Assembly (NCBI RefSeq): GCF_008123965.1
Contig: NZ_VSTH01000103.1
Location: 78,706 to 142,705, forward strand
Reading direction: 5' to 3'
Length of the DNA: 64,000 bases
Source: Bradyrhizobium hipponense
GTDB lineage: Bacteria > Pseudomonadota > Alphaproteobacteria > Rhizobiales > Xanthobacteraceae
The notes below the pieces were generated by a model. That model ran no database searches, was not told the origin of the DNA, and was given only the letters and a program-made list of their open reading frames with translations. Of this stretch, positions 46,536 through 55,403 are shown piece after piece. Position numbers and translations under genes: made by a program. Positions within the stretch are counted from its first letter, which is position 1, and each line of letters begins with the position of its first letter.

Positions 46536-47903
46536 CTACTGTCCGGACGTTGAGGATAGCAGCGGCGACCACGCCGGATCGGACGCGAAGCCCGGCGTCG
46601 GCACCTTGAGCTCATTGCGGCCCGATATATCGACGGAGAACAGCGACGGTCCGCCGGCGCCGCCGGGATCGCGGAAGAACATCAGCACGCGACCGTTCGG
46701 CGAGAAGGTCGGCCCCTCATTATGGTAGCCAGAGGTGAGGAGCCGCTCGCCGGTGCCGTCCGGCTTGATGACGCCGATCGAGAACTGCCCGCCGCCCTGC
46801 TTGGTGAACGCGATGTAGTCGCCGCGCGGCGACCACACCGGCGTCGAGTAGCTGGCGTTGGTGTCGTCCTTGGAGAAGGAGATGCGCTGCGCCGCGCCGC
46901 CGCCCGCGGCCATCACGTAGATCTGCGGCCTGCCGCCGCGATCGGACTCGAAGCAGATGCGGGTGCCATCGGGGGAGTAAGAAGGAGAAGTGTCGATCGC
47001 CGGCGTGTCGGTGAGGCGCGTGGTCGAGCGCGAGCGCAGGTCCATCACGAACAGGTTGGAATTGCCACCCTGCTGCAGGCTCATGATGACACGCTGGCCG
47101 TCCGGCGAGAACCGCGGCGCGAAGGTCATGCCGGGGAAGTTGCCGACGATTTCGCGCTGCCCGGTCTCGATGTTGTAGAGATAGACCTTCGGATCGCCTT
47201 GGCCGAACTCCATGTAGGTGATCTCTTGCGAGTTCGGCGAGAACCGCGGCGTCAGCACGAGATCGGCACCGCGGGTCAAATAGCGCACATTGGCGCCGTC
47301 CTGGTCCATGATCGCGAGCCGCTTGACGCGCCGCTCCTTCGGCCCGGTCTCGTCCACGAACACCACACGGCTGTCGAAATAGCCCTTCTCACCGGTCATC
47401 CGCTCATAGATCTGGTCGGAGATGATGTGGGCGATGCGGCGCCAATATTCCGGCGAGGTGAAATATTGCTGGCCGGCGAGCTGCTGGCCCGAGACCACGT
47501 CCCAGAGGCGGAATTCGGCCTTGAGCCGGCCGTCCGGCTGCCGCGTCATGCGGCCGGTGACCAGCGCCTGCGCGTTGATGGTTTTCCAGTTCTGGAATTG
47601 CGGCGCCACATCGATATTGCTGATGCGCTCGATGAAGGCGGCCTGGTCGATCGGGGCAAACAGGCCCGAGCGCTTCAGATTGTTGGTGATGACCTGGGTG
47701 ACGCCGTTGCCGACGTCGCCGTCGGACGGCGAGCCCGGCAGGAAGTTGGTGATCGCGATCGGGACCGGCTGAAATTCGGTGGGATCGATGCGCAGCCGCG
47801 GCTGGGCCTGCTGGGCGAAGGCCCGCCCGCCCCCGAGCATCGCAAGCGTCGATCCGGTCAGGGTCATGAAGCGGCGGCGGTTCATCGATCGGACGTCATT
47901 CAT
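46536..47903 (-). CDS. tolB: Tol-Pal system beta-propeller protein TolB with twin-arginine-type signal
   Basis: 455 residues. The N terminus MNDVRSMNRRRFMTLTGSTLAMLGGGRAFA has an RRRFM motif followed by a hydrophobic stretch and AFA cleavage site, which is a Tat signal rather than the Sec signal of E. coli TolB. Then the N-terminal TolB domain and a six-bladed propeller with repeats such as RFSPDGQRVIMS and SYSPDGTRICFESDR. TolB links Pal to the inner membrane complex. It follows tolA by 23 bases. Confidence 0.95.
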   Translation of the reverse strand: MNDVRSMNRRRFMTLTGSTLAMLGGGRAFAQQAQPRLRIDPTEFQPVPIAITNFLPGSPSDGDVGNGVTQVITNNLKRSGLFAPIDQAAFIERISNIDVAPQFQNWKTINAQALVTGRMTRQPDGRLKAEFRLWDVVSGQQLAGQQYFTSPEYWRRIAHIISDQIYERMTGEKGYFDSRVVFVDETGPKERRVKRLAIMDQDGANVRYLTRGADLVLTPRFSPNSQEITYMEFGQGDPKVYLYNIETGQREIVGNFPGMTFAPRFSPDGQRVIMSLQQGGNSNLFVMDLRSRSTTRLTDTPAIDTSPSYSPDGTRICFESDRGGRPQIYVMAAGGGAAQRISFSKDDTNASYSTPVWSPRGDYIAFTKQGGGQFSIGVIKPDGTGERLLTSGYHNEGPTFSPNGRVLMFFRDPGGAGGPSLFSVDISGRNELKVPTPGFASDPAWSPLLSSTSGQ

Positions 47904-47926
47904 CGCAAAATTCTTTTGTTCGGATG

Positions 47927-48895
47927 TCACAACATATCTTTCAGGCCGAATGTCATCGGAATGAGCTTCCAGCTGTCGTACTGCTGCTTTGGCATGAACG
48001 AATAGACCTGACACTGCACGATAGCGCGCTTGGCGCTCTCCGCCACGGCCTGCGCAATCGATCGCGAGGGTCCCCTCACCGCGACGACGATGGGCTCGGA
48101 CGCGAGCGATCCATCGATCTTCATGGGAATATCGATGTCGGCCTCGTACTGATCCGCGTCCTGCCCGTTATAGGTGGGCGTGAAGCAGCGCTTGACCGCG
48201 CCCTGGAAAGCGCCCCGCCAGGTCGCAACGTTGGTAACGGCGGTCCCGGTGGTCGATCCGAGCGAAGCGGACGCATTCATTGTCGTCCCGGTGAGCTCGT
48301 GCCGGGTCGTTGCGCGCTTGTCGAGCTCGCGCTGGATCTGCGCCGGATCGAACGAGCGCTCCTTGGGCTTCGGCTGCTGCGGCTGCACCGCCGCGACCTT
48401 GGGCTCCGGCGGCTTGGGCGGCGGCTTCTTGGTCTCCAGCTTCTTCTGGAGCTCGGCGATCGGATCTTCCTTGGCCGGATCAGGCTTCTTTTCCTGCGGC
48501 TTCGGCTCTTCCTTCGGCTCTTCCTTGGGCTTGGCCTCGGCGACCGGCTTGGGCGGCTCGGGCTTCTTTTCGACCGGCTTCTCGACGGGTTTCGGAGGCG
48601 GCTCGGGCGTCGAGTTGGTCTTGATCAGCTCTTTCTTCTCGGTGATCTTGCCGACGGCGTCCTCTTCGGGCTTGGCCTCCGCGATCTTCTCGACCTTGGG
48701 CTTCGGCTTGTCCTTTTCGCCAGTCTTCTGCCCAGCTGTGATCTGCGCAAGCTGGTCGCTGGAGATGATGTCGATCGGAAGCGACTCTTCCGGCGCGACA
48801 AAAGCCCTGCTGCTAAAGGTAACCAGCCCCCATCCGATCACGAGGACGTGCAGGGCAATCGACGCAACCAGTGTCTTGTCGACGTTCACCTTCAC
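47927..48895 (-). CDS. tolA: TolA-like cell envelope protein
   Basis: 322 residues: one N-terminal transmembrane helix (LVASIALHVLVIGWGLVTF), a long Pro/Lys/Glu-rich periplasmic spacer (about 55-180), and a C-terminal domain of about 110 residues with two Cys (VKRCFTPTYNG ... AIVQCQVYSF) that replaces TolA domain III. It couples the TolQR motor to TolB/Pal. It lies four bases behind tolR. Confidence 0.92.
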   Translation of the reverse strand: MKVNVDKTLVASIALHVLVIGWGLVTFSSRAFVAPEESLPIDIISSDQLAQITAGQKTGEKDKPKPKVEKIAEAKPEEDAVGKITEKKELIKTNSTPEPPPKPVEKPVEKKPEPPKPVAEAKPKEEPKEEPKPQEKKPDPAKEDPIAELQKKLETKKPPPKPPEPKVAAVQPQQPKPKERSFDPAQIQRELDKRATTRHELTGTTMNASASLGSTTGTAVTNVATWRGAFQGAVKRCFTPTYNGQDADQYEADIDIPMKIDGSLASEPIVVAVRGPSRSIAQAVAESAKRAIVQCQVYSFMPKQQYDSWKLIPMTFGLKDML

Positions 48896-48899
48896 CGGC

Positions 48900-49352
48900 C
48901 TAGGACCCCTGATCCGCTTCCGTGACGAGCGCCAGCTTCTTGAATCCGGCGCCGGACAGCAGGCCCATCACCTTGGCCACGGTCCCGTAATCTGCCTTCT
49001 TGTCGGCGCGCAGGTAGATGCGTTCCTCGAGCCCTCCGCGCGCATCCGTGATCGCTTTGAGCTTCGGCACCAATTCGTTGATCGCGATCTCGGCGTCGGC
49101 GATGAACACCTTGCCCTTTATGTCGACGGACATCTGGATCGGCTTCTGGTCGTTCTGCTCGAGGCTCTTGGCCTGGGTCTGCGGCAGGTCGAGCGGCACG
49201 CCGACCGTGAGCAGCGGCGCCGAGACCATGAAGATGATGAGCAGCACCAGCATCACGTCGACCATCGGCGTGACGTTGATCTCGGCCATGACCGGCTTGC
49301 GCCGGCTGCGGCGCCCACCGCCGCCGGACGAACTGGCTACGTTCATGCCCAT
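48900..49352 (-). CDS. tolR: TolR, Tol-Pal motor subunit (ExbD/TolR family)
   Basis: 150 residues. MAEINVTPMVDVMLVLLIIFMV contains the conserved Asp of the transmembrane helix that takes part in proton flow, followed by a periplasmic domain. An ATG at 49346 is an alternative start. Tightly clustered with tolQ (43 bases) and tolA. Confidence 0.95.
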   Translation of the reverse strand: MGMNVASSSGGGGRRSRRKPVMAEINVTPMVDVMLVLLIIFMVSAPLLTVGVPLDLPQTQAKSLEQNDQKPIQMSVDIKGKVFIADAEIAINELVPKLKAITDARGGLEERIYLRADKKADYGTVAKVMGLLSGAGFKKLALVTEADQGS

Positions 49353-49395
49353 GATCTGCTGCCCAACTGTGCCCTGACACTATACACGCCGTCCG

Positions 49396-50112
<717 letters not shown>

Positions 50113-50539
50113 AAGCAGTATCCTCTCAAGGCGATCGTTATCCAACGTCCCCCGGCAGCATATGGCTGCCGGTTCCCCAACGGCCGCGCCGACCGGCGCA
50201 GCCGGCAAGCCCGTTTAAAGCCTGGTCTTTTCTGGGGTGCAGGGCTCGTCCAAAGCCAGCCGTCTGCATTCCCTGCCAAGATGTCAAAACTAAGGGCCCC
50301 GACCCAAGGCCCTTGACTTCGGGCTTTGGGCGCGATTGTCCGCAATTACCAGAGCCCGGCGTAGGTTAATGCGCGGTTACCGGGACCGAATTTGGCTGCG
50401 GGAAAGGTAGCCAGTGCAGACGATTGGGAGCTCTCGACCCAAGGACATGCGCCGCCTGGCGTTGTCGGGGCGCTCGGCCGGAGGAACCACCGCTCTCTCG
50501 GAAAATTGTCCCGAAAATCACTTTCCGCGAGGTTTTGCC
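50113..50539. other. Divergent intergenic region between tolQ and the DUF2231 gene
   Basis: 427 bases with no convincing gene. On the minus strand TTGACA (50282-50287) could be a -35 element for tolQ, but the expected -10 position is GC-rich. TTAA-N7-TTAC at 50366-50380 is one mismatch from the CtrA consensus. The plus-strand frame that begins at 50414 is an unsupported extension of the DUF2231 gene. Confidence 0.45.
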
Positions 50540-51055
50540 ATGACCATCAACCCCAAGACGACCGCCGCCATCGGCGATCACCCGCTCCACCCGATGATTA
50601 TCCCGTTTCCCGTCGCATTTCTGGTCAGCGCGCCGATCGCCGATCTGGCCTTCATTGGCACCGGCGATGGCTTCTGGGCCAGGGCCGCGATGTGGCTGAT
50701 CGGCGCCGGCATTGTCATGGCGCTCGTTGCCGCCGTGGCCGGCTTTACGGACTTCTTCAGCGAGCCCCGCATTCGCAGCCTGAATGCCGCCTGGTACCAT
50801 ATGGCCGGCAATCTGGTGGCGGTCGTGCTGGCCCTGATCAATTTCTATCTCCGCTTTGCCCAAGGCGCGGAGGCCGCGATCAAGCCGTGGGGCGTGGTGC
50901 TCTCTTTGGTCGTCGTCGGCATCCTTCTGTTCACGGGGTGGAAGGGCTGGGAAATGGTCCACCGGCACCACGTTGCCGTGCTGGACGCACCGGGCCAGAC
51001 CAGTTCGGAGCCGGTCACGCCGCACCATGGCAGCGAGGGTCGGCGCGCGGCCTGA
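50540..51055 (+). CDS. DUF2231 integral membrane protein
   Basis: 171 residues from ATG at 50540 (GAGG eight bases upstream). The opening segment TAAIGDHPLHPMIIPFPVAFLVSAPIADL is the DUF2231 hallmark (HPLHPM), with four transmembrane helices following (for example AGIVMALVAAVAGFTDFFS and VVLSLVVVGILLFTGWKGWEMV). The last 30 residues are hydrophilic. Some members bind haem or sit in redox chains; the role here is unknown. Confidence 0.85.
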   Translation: MTINPKTTAAIGDHPLHPMIIPFPVAFLVSAPIADLAFIGTGDGFWARAAMWLIGAGIVMALVAAVAGFTDFFSEPRIRSLNAAWYHMAGNLVAVVLALINFYLRFAQGAEAAIKPWGVVLSLVVVGILLFTGWKGWEMVHRHHVAVLDAPGQTSSEPVTPHHGSEGRRAA

Positions 51056-51450
51056 GCAGCGGCACTGCGACGCCGATCACGATTGCGCTGCGTCGGCGGC
51101 AACCGCGACGCCGCACCGCAACTCCCGTGAGACTACGAGCTTGCATGCCAGATATGTGCAACCATATAATTGGTCGGGTTTCGGCGAGAAGTGTGTCGGC
51201 CAACGACATCTCAGCCAACGACTTGGGCAAGCTGCATATGACCTCGATGGGCAACTCGACCCCGGACAATCTGTACGCCCTGTGAGCGGCGACCAGCTTC
51301 GCCGCACTGCTTGACCAGGGATGTACCCTCAACAACATCTCGTTCAAGTCCCCGCGGTGGTCCGCCACCCCAGGGATTTTCGCACACGGGACGCCTTGGC
51401 GCGTCCGAGCAAATTCCACGCCCGCCTCCCATCCAAGGTCACGCTGAAAT
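51056..51450. other. Intergenic region upstream of the desaturase gene
   Basis: 395 bases. A 46-codon plus-strand frame (about 51145-51285) has an ATG and a short internal repeat SANDISAND, but another frame on the opposite strand is equally open and no ribosome site decides, so no gene is called. The region around 51150-51175 (ATGTGCAACCATATAATTGG) is AT-rich and may be part of a promoter. Confidence 0.4.
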
Positions 51451-52614
51451 ATGTCGCCCAACGCCCCCGCCGACGACCATCACGACGACATCATGTATCC
51501 CTCCGCCCTGCCGTTCCTGCTGGTCCATCTCAGCTGTATTGCAGCCATCTGGACCGGCATCACGTGGCAGGCCCTTGCGATCTGCGTGTCACTGTACGTC
51601 GTGCGGATGTTTGCGATCGGAGCGGGCTACCATCGCTATTTCTCGCATCGGGCGTTTGCGACCAGCCGACTCTTTCAGTTCATCCTGGCCTGCCTCGCCC
51701 AGAGCACCGCGCAGAAAAGCGTTTTGTGGTGGGCGGCCAAGCATCGACACCATCATCTGCATTCCGATACCGAAATCGACGTGCATTCGCCGCGTCACCG
51801 CGGCTTCCTGTACAGCCATCTCGGCTGGATTTTCTACCGGCAGCACGACGCGACCGATCTGGTGAAAGTCGGCGATCTCGCGCGCTATCCAGAGCTGATG
51901 TGGCTGCATCGGCTGGAACTCCTGCCGGCCGTTGCGCTTGCTGGGCTCTGCTTCCTGATCGCTGGCTGGTCCGGCCTGGTCGTCGGCTTCCTCTGGAGCA
52001 CGGTGCTGCTCTATCACGCCACCTTCTGCATCAACTCCCTTGCCCATGTGCATGGACGCAAGCGCTATGTGACCGGCGACGACTCCCGCAACAACTGGCT
52101 GCTGGCATTGTTCACCCTTGGTGAGGGCTGGCACAACAATCACCACGCCTACCAGAGCAGTGTGCGACAGGGCTTTCGCTGGTGGGAAATCGACGTGACC
52201 TATTACACCCTGAAGGTCTTGTCCTGGATCGGCATCGTCTGGAACATGAAGGCGCCGCCCGAACAGGTGCTGCGCAACGAGCAGCCGCTCGGCGCTCGCG
52301 TGATCAACCGCGCGGCCCGCGAACTGGCCGGACGGTTCGATGCACAGACTCTGGCGGATGCGATCTCGTCGGCACGGCGCCGCGCCGATCTGGCCCAATT
52401 GCAATGGCCAACGCTGCAGGAGATCCTCAATCGCGCCCATGAAGGCGTCGATGCGCTGACGCATCTGCATTTGCCGAAGATACCGACCCGCGACGAGTTC
52501 CTTGCCGAGGCCAAGGCGATGTTCGCGCGAACGCGTTCGCTCAACGAGATCGTGGATCACGCCTACGAACATTTCCTGACGTCGGTTCGCGCACAGCTTG
52601 CCACGGCGAGCTGA
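51451..52614 (+). CDS. Acyl-CoA/lipid delta-9-type fatty acid desaturase
   Basis: 387 residues. All three histidine boxes of membrane di-iron desaturases are present: GYHRYFSHRAF, KHRHHHLHSD and EGWHNNHHAYQ, with hydrophobic pairs between them. The enzyme inserts a double bond into saturated acyl chains at the inner membrane. The C-terminal 130 residues (from about 255) are a soluble helical extension beyond the catalytic core (RVINRAARELAGRFDAQTLADAI) of unknown role, long for a bacterial member. Confidence 0.9.
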   Translation: MSPNAPADDHHDDIMYPSALPFLLVHLSCIAAIWTGITWQALAICVSLYVVRMFAIGAGYHRYFSHRAFATSRLFQFILACLAQSTAQKSVLWWAAKHRHHHLHSDTEIDVHSPRHRGFLYSHLGWIFYRQHDATDLVKVGDLARYPELMWLHRLELLPAVALAGLCFLIAGWSGLVVGFLWSTVLLYHATFCINSLAHVHGRKRYVTGDDSRNNWLLALFTLGEGWHNNHHAYQSSVRQGFRWWEIDVTYYTLKVLSWIGIVWNMKAPPEQVLRNEQPLGARVINRAARELAGRFDAQTLADAISSARRRADLAQLQWPTLQEILNRAHEGVDALTHLHLPKIPTRDEFLAEAKAMFARTRSLNEIVDHAYEHFLTSVRAQLATAS

Positions 52615-52654
52615 CCAAGACGCTCTGAACGTCGCGGCCGCCAGCCGCATTCCC

Positions 52655-52697
52655 CTCAAAACCAAACCGCCCGCCAGCGGGGTGCGCAGGCGGGCGG
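52655..52697 (-). terminator. Terminator after the DUF2852 gene
   Basis: CCGCCCGCC and GGCGGGCGG form a 9-bp stem with a 13-base loop. On the minus strand it is followed by TTTGGTTTTG, about 75 bases after the stop of the DUF2852 gene. It also lies about 50 bases after the convergent desaturase gene. Confidence 0.6.
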
Positions 52698-52772
52698 CTC
52701 GGGGCCATCAGGACTTTGGGGGCGTGCGCCTGAAGGCTTTGCGAGATGTCGGCTTCCAGGCCGGCCTCCGGA

Positions 52773-53261
52773 TCAACCTTGCGGCTGGTCGGTCGGCGGC
52801 GGCGGGGTCGGACGGGTTTTGTGCTGCGCCATGAACTGGTCGAACTCTTCCTTGTCCTTGGCGTGGCGCAGACGGTCGAGGAAGTTCTTGAACTCGACCT
52901 GCTCCTCCTCGAGCCGCTGCAGCGTCTCGGTGCGATACTCGTCGAAGGCGCGGTTGCCGCTCGAGGGCGGGCCGAAGCCAAAGCCGAAGCCGCGGCGCTC
53001 CATGCGGCCGCGCATGCGGTCCATCTTGTACTGCATCCGCTCCATCTTGTTCTGCCAGCGATCCGAGTAACTCCAGCACGACATTCTTCTGCTCCCGAGT
53101 GTGAAAAAGAGAAGGGCAAGTCCGATCGGCCACCAGATGATGAAGCCGAGGATGGTCACCGCGATCCAGCCGGGGTGCCAGGGCGTATCGAGCATGTGAG
53201 GGCGCTCGTAGTGTTGGTCCGAAGGGCCGCGCCATCGATTGACATCAGCGGTGTAGGCCAT
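52773..53261 (-). CDS. DUF2852 membrane protein
   Basis: 162 residues from ATG at 53261 (GGAG upstream); longer starts are not supported. One or two membrane segments (GWIAVTILGFIIWWPIGLALLFFTLG), then a charged Met/Arg-rich stretch (NKMERMQYKMDRMRGRMERRG), and a coiled segment TLQRLEEEQVEFKNFLDRLRHAKDKEEFDQFM that is typical of DUF2852. Function unknown. A TetR gene lies upstream on the same strand, and an inverted repeat precedes this gene. Confidence 0.85.
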   Translation of the reverse strand: MAYTADVNRWRGPSDQHYERPHMLDTPWHPGWIAVTILGFIIWWPIGLALLFFTLGSRRMSCWSYSDRWQNKMERMQYKMDRMRGRMERRGFGFGFGPPSSGNRAFDEYRTETLQRLEEEQVEFKNFLDRLRHAKDKEEFDQFMAQHKTRPTPPPPTDQPQG

Positions 53262-53291
53262 TTCCTTCTCCATGACGGCATCAGCGCCGTT

Positions 53292-53312
53292 GTGAATGTA
53301 AATAACATTCAC
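53292..53312. promoter_or_regulatory. Inverted repeat, possible TetR operator upstream of the DUF2852 gene
   Basis: GTGAATGT-AAATA-ACATTCAC is a perfect 8-bp inverted repeat with a five-base spacer (21 bp). It lies 31 bases before the DUF2852 start and behind the TetR gene. Length and symmetry suit a TetR dimer. The assignment to the neighbouring TetR protein is inference. Confidence 0.5.
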
Positions 53313-53381
53313 ATACCTAAATCATCGCGCGATTTTGTCAAGCCGACCGTCAAACACGGTCTCGGGAGCATTCGCGCAACT

Positions 53382-54122
53382 TTATTTCGGCCTGCCCCAG
53401 GGACCGCCGGGCGGCACTCCAGAACCGGAGGATGCCTCCGGTGGCACGGGCGGCGGCTCGGCGCTTTTCGCGGGCGGACGCCGGTCGGTCGGGAAGCCGA
53501 GCCCGCGCAGATAGATCAGCACCTCGGCTTCGAGCAGCTCATCCGGCGACATCGGCAGTTTTCGTCGCGCCGCATCGCCACGCGAGAACAGCGACGCCAC
53601 GCCGTGCGACATCGACCAGATGTGCAATGCCATCATCATCGCCGGCGGTCGCGGCGTGCCGGGCGGTGCGAGGGCCGCAAGCCGTTCGGCCGCGGCGCGA
53701 ATGATGTTGAAAGCGCGTTCGCTGGCAGCCTGGAGCGCCGGATTGGCATCGACCGGCAGGCCTGATTCGAACATCGCGTTGTAAAAAGCTGGCTCCTCGC
53801 GGGCAAAGGCAAGATAGGCCTTGCCGACCCGCTCGAACGCGGTGAGCGTATCGGGACGGCCGTCGTCCCAGGCCGCGGTCAGGCGCGATTCGAACTGCTC
53901 GAAGCCGCGCAGTGCGATCGAGGACAGCAGCTCGTCACGGTCGCGGAAATGCCGGTACGGTGCGGCGGCGCTGACGCCGGCCATGCGCGCGGCATCGGCA
54001 AAGGTGAAGCCGGCGGCACCCTTCTCGGCGATCAATCCAAGGGCAGCCTGCAACAGGGCTTCCTTCAGATTGCCGTGGTGATAGCCGCGCTCGGCGCGGC
54101 GCGTCTCCTTGCGCCAGCTCAT
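53382..54122 (-). CDS. TetR family transcriptional regulator
   Basis: 246 residues. Helix-turn-helix at about 15-62 (LKEALLQAALGLIAEKGAAGFTFADAARMAGVSAAAPYRHFRDRDELL) and a C-terminal ligand domain of the WHG/TetR_C_33 type (FARLEEPAFYNAMFESGL-like segment). The Pro-rich tail (from about 220) is disordered. It lies 120 bases upstream of the DUF2852 gene, separated by the inverted repeat at 53292-53312. Confidence 0.9.
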   Translation of the reverse strand: MSWRKETRRAERGYHHGNLKEALLQAALGLIAEKGAAGFTFADAARMAGVSAAAPYRHFRDRDELLSSIALRGFEQFESRLTAAWDDGRPDTLTAFERVGKAYLAFAREEPAFYNAMFESGLPVDANPALQAASERAFNIIRAAAERLAALAPPGTPRPPAMMMALHIWSMSHGVASLFSRGDAARRKLPMSPDELLEAEVLIYLRGLGFPTDRRPPAKSAEPPPVPPEASSGSGVPPGGPWGRPK

Positions 54123-54209
54123 GTGAACGGCTTTTACATGAGCTGGACGTGAAGGTCACTAGCGCAGGCGGGATTTGATTAACCTGCATGTCCCGCAGTT
54201 GCGCGGCCC

Positions 54210-54575
54210 CTAGCGGCCCGGGATCGGCAACACCGGCATGACCTCGATCGCCTCGCCCGGGAAGATCGTAAAGTGCGGGTGGTTCTTGAACAGCTCTGCG
54301 GCGGCTTCCTGCGAGGCGGCGCGGACCACCGTGAAGCCAGTCAGCGCATTGCTGACCTCGGTGACACCGCTAGCGTCGATCCTCCGCGTCTTGCCGAGCG
54401 GGCCGCCCAGCTCGACGATGACGGCCTTGTGCTTCTCGACCCAGCCGTGCCAGGCCGCCATGCCCTCCTGCTCCTTCGCCTTCCGTTCAGCCTCAGGCAT
54501 CGCCTGCCAGGCCGCCATTTTCGTGCCGGTCATGCTGCCGAGATAGATGGCAAGAAATGTGTGTTCGGTGCTCAT
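54210..54575 (-). CDS. YCII-related domain protein
   Basis: 121 residues, a ferredoxin-like fold of the YCII family, without the DGPF signature (LGGPLGKTRRIDASGVTEVSNALTGFTVVRAAS). A His/Asp pair in such proteins is thought to be catalytic, but no reaction is assigned. It lies 78 bases behind the DGPF gene at 54654, with no promoter motif of its own, so it is probably the second gene of that operon. Confidence 0.8.
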   Translation of the reverse strand: MSTEHTFLAIYLGSMTGTKMAAWQAMPEAERKAKEQEGMAAWHGWVEKHKAVIVELGGPLGKTRRIDASGVTEVSNALTGFTVVRAASQEAAAELFKNHPHFTIFPGEAIEVMPVLPIPGR

Positions 54576-54653
54576 GGATGTCTCCTCAGGTTTGATGGGT
54601 CCGGCAAGAATTCGGGCTACGGCAGTGGCCGCCGTCTTGGCTATTTGATTTGG

Positions 54654-55061
54654 CTATTTGATCTTCAGGTCGGCAAACCCGGCGGCGGCCTCCTGCACCT
54701 CAGGGGGAAAGTCACTCATCTCCTGCACCTGCCGGATCTCGATGATTTCGTTGGGCGAGGCCGGGCACTTCTTCGCCCAGGCGATCGCCTCCGCCCGCGA
54801 AGCGACCTCGATCATCCAGTAACCGCCCAGGACTTCCTTGGCCTCGGCGAAGGGACCGTCGGTCACGATCGGCTCGCCGGTCGCGAACGAGACGCGCGCA
54901 CCGGTGGACGGCGGATGCAAGCCGTCGAGCGTGACCAGCACGCCGGCATCCTTCAGCGCCTCATTGTAGCGCATCATCGCGGCGACGCGCTCGGGATCGA
55001 GTTGAACGTCCGGCGGCGCGATCTCGTAACCGAGCGGGATCATCAGCATCATGAATCGCAT
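54654..55061 (-). CDS. DGPF/YCII-domain protein, first gene of an ECF-type operon
   Basis: 135 residues from ATG at 55061 (GAGGAAAG upstream). The DGPF signature is clear: IVTDGPFAEAKEVLGGYWMIEVASRAEAIAWA. DGPF proteins are the typical partners of ECF42 sigma factors, whose gene is 5 kb away on the same strand. The promoter-like TGTCGG-N17-CGTC lies about 120 bases upstream. Confidence 0.9.
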   Translation of the reverse strand: MRFMMLMIPLGYEIAPPDVQLDPERVAAMMRYNEALKDAGVLVTLDGLHPPSTGARVSFATGEPIVTDGPFAEAKEVLGGYWMIEVASRAEAIAWAKKCPASPNEIIEIRQVQEMSDFPPEVQEAAAGFADLKIK

Positions 55062-55183
55062 GGGAGCTTTCCTCGTTTGTCTCATCATTCCGGGATGCGC
55101 AGTAAGGCGCAGGCCCGTATCCATTCATCCCACGGCGGCCAGCAACTGCCGATGGGGCCGAGCTGGCTCGCACTCCCCTGTAA

Positions 55184-55210
55184 GACGAGCGCCCTCTTCC
55201 AAAACCGACA
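55184..55210 (-). promoter_or_regulatory. ECF-type promoter of the DGPF/YCII operon
   Basis: On the minus strand TGTCGG (55210-55205), 17 bases, then CGTC (55187-55184). The same spaced pair stands before two other operons of this neighbourhood. The start codon is 122 bases downstream, so the leader would be long. Confidence 0.7.
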
Positions 55211-55403
55211 CCGGACTAGAATTATTTTGGAGGCCATGGCCCGGAGGTTTTGCTCGGAAGCCTTTCCGAAGATCTCGGCTGGCCGATCGCGCCCGCTCCG
55301 CTCAATTGGCGGGGCTGGGCCTTTCTCATCAGAGCGAAAGCGAAGTAAAAGGAGCCGGCGCTCGCGCGCAACCAACCTCCCGGACCCAGGATAGATCAGC
55401 AAA

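Noticed and set aside
46292..46615. N-terminal extension of the GGDEF-EAL frame overlapping tolB
   Set aside because: The extension reads through the tolB 3' end and is basic and featureless; the ATG at 46291 is more credible, though without a clear ribosome site.
50282..50287. TTGACA as tolQ promoter
   Set aside because: No acceptable -10 element at 16-18 bases; kept only as a remark.
51145..51285. 46-codon frame with internal repeat SANDISAND
   Set aside because: No ribosome site and an overlapping open frame on the other strand; cannot be decided from sequence alone.
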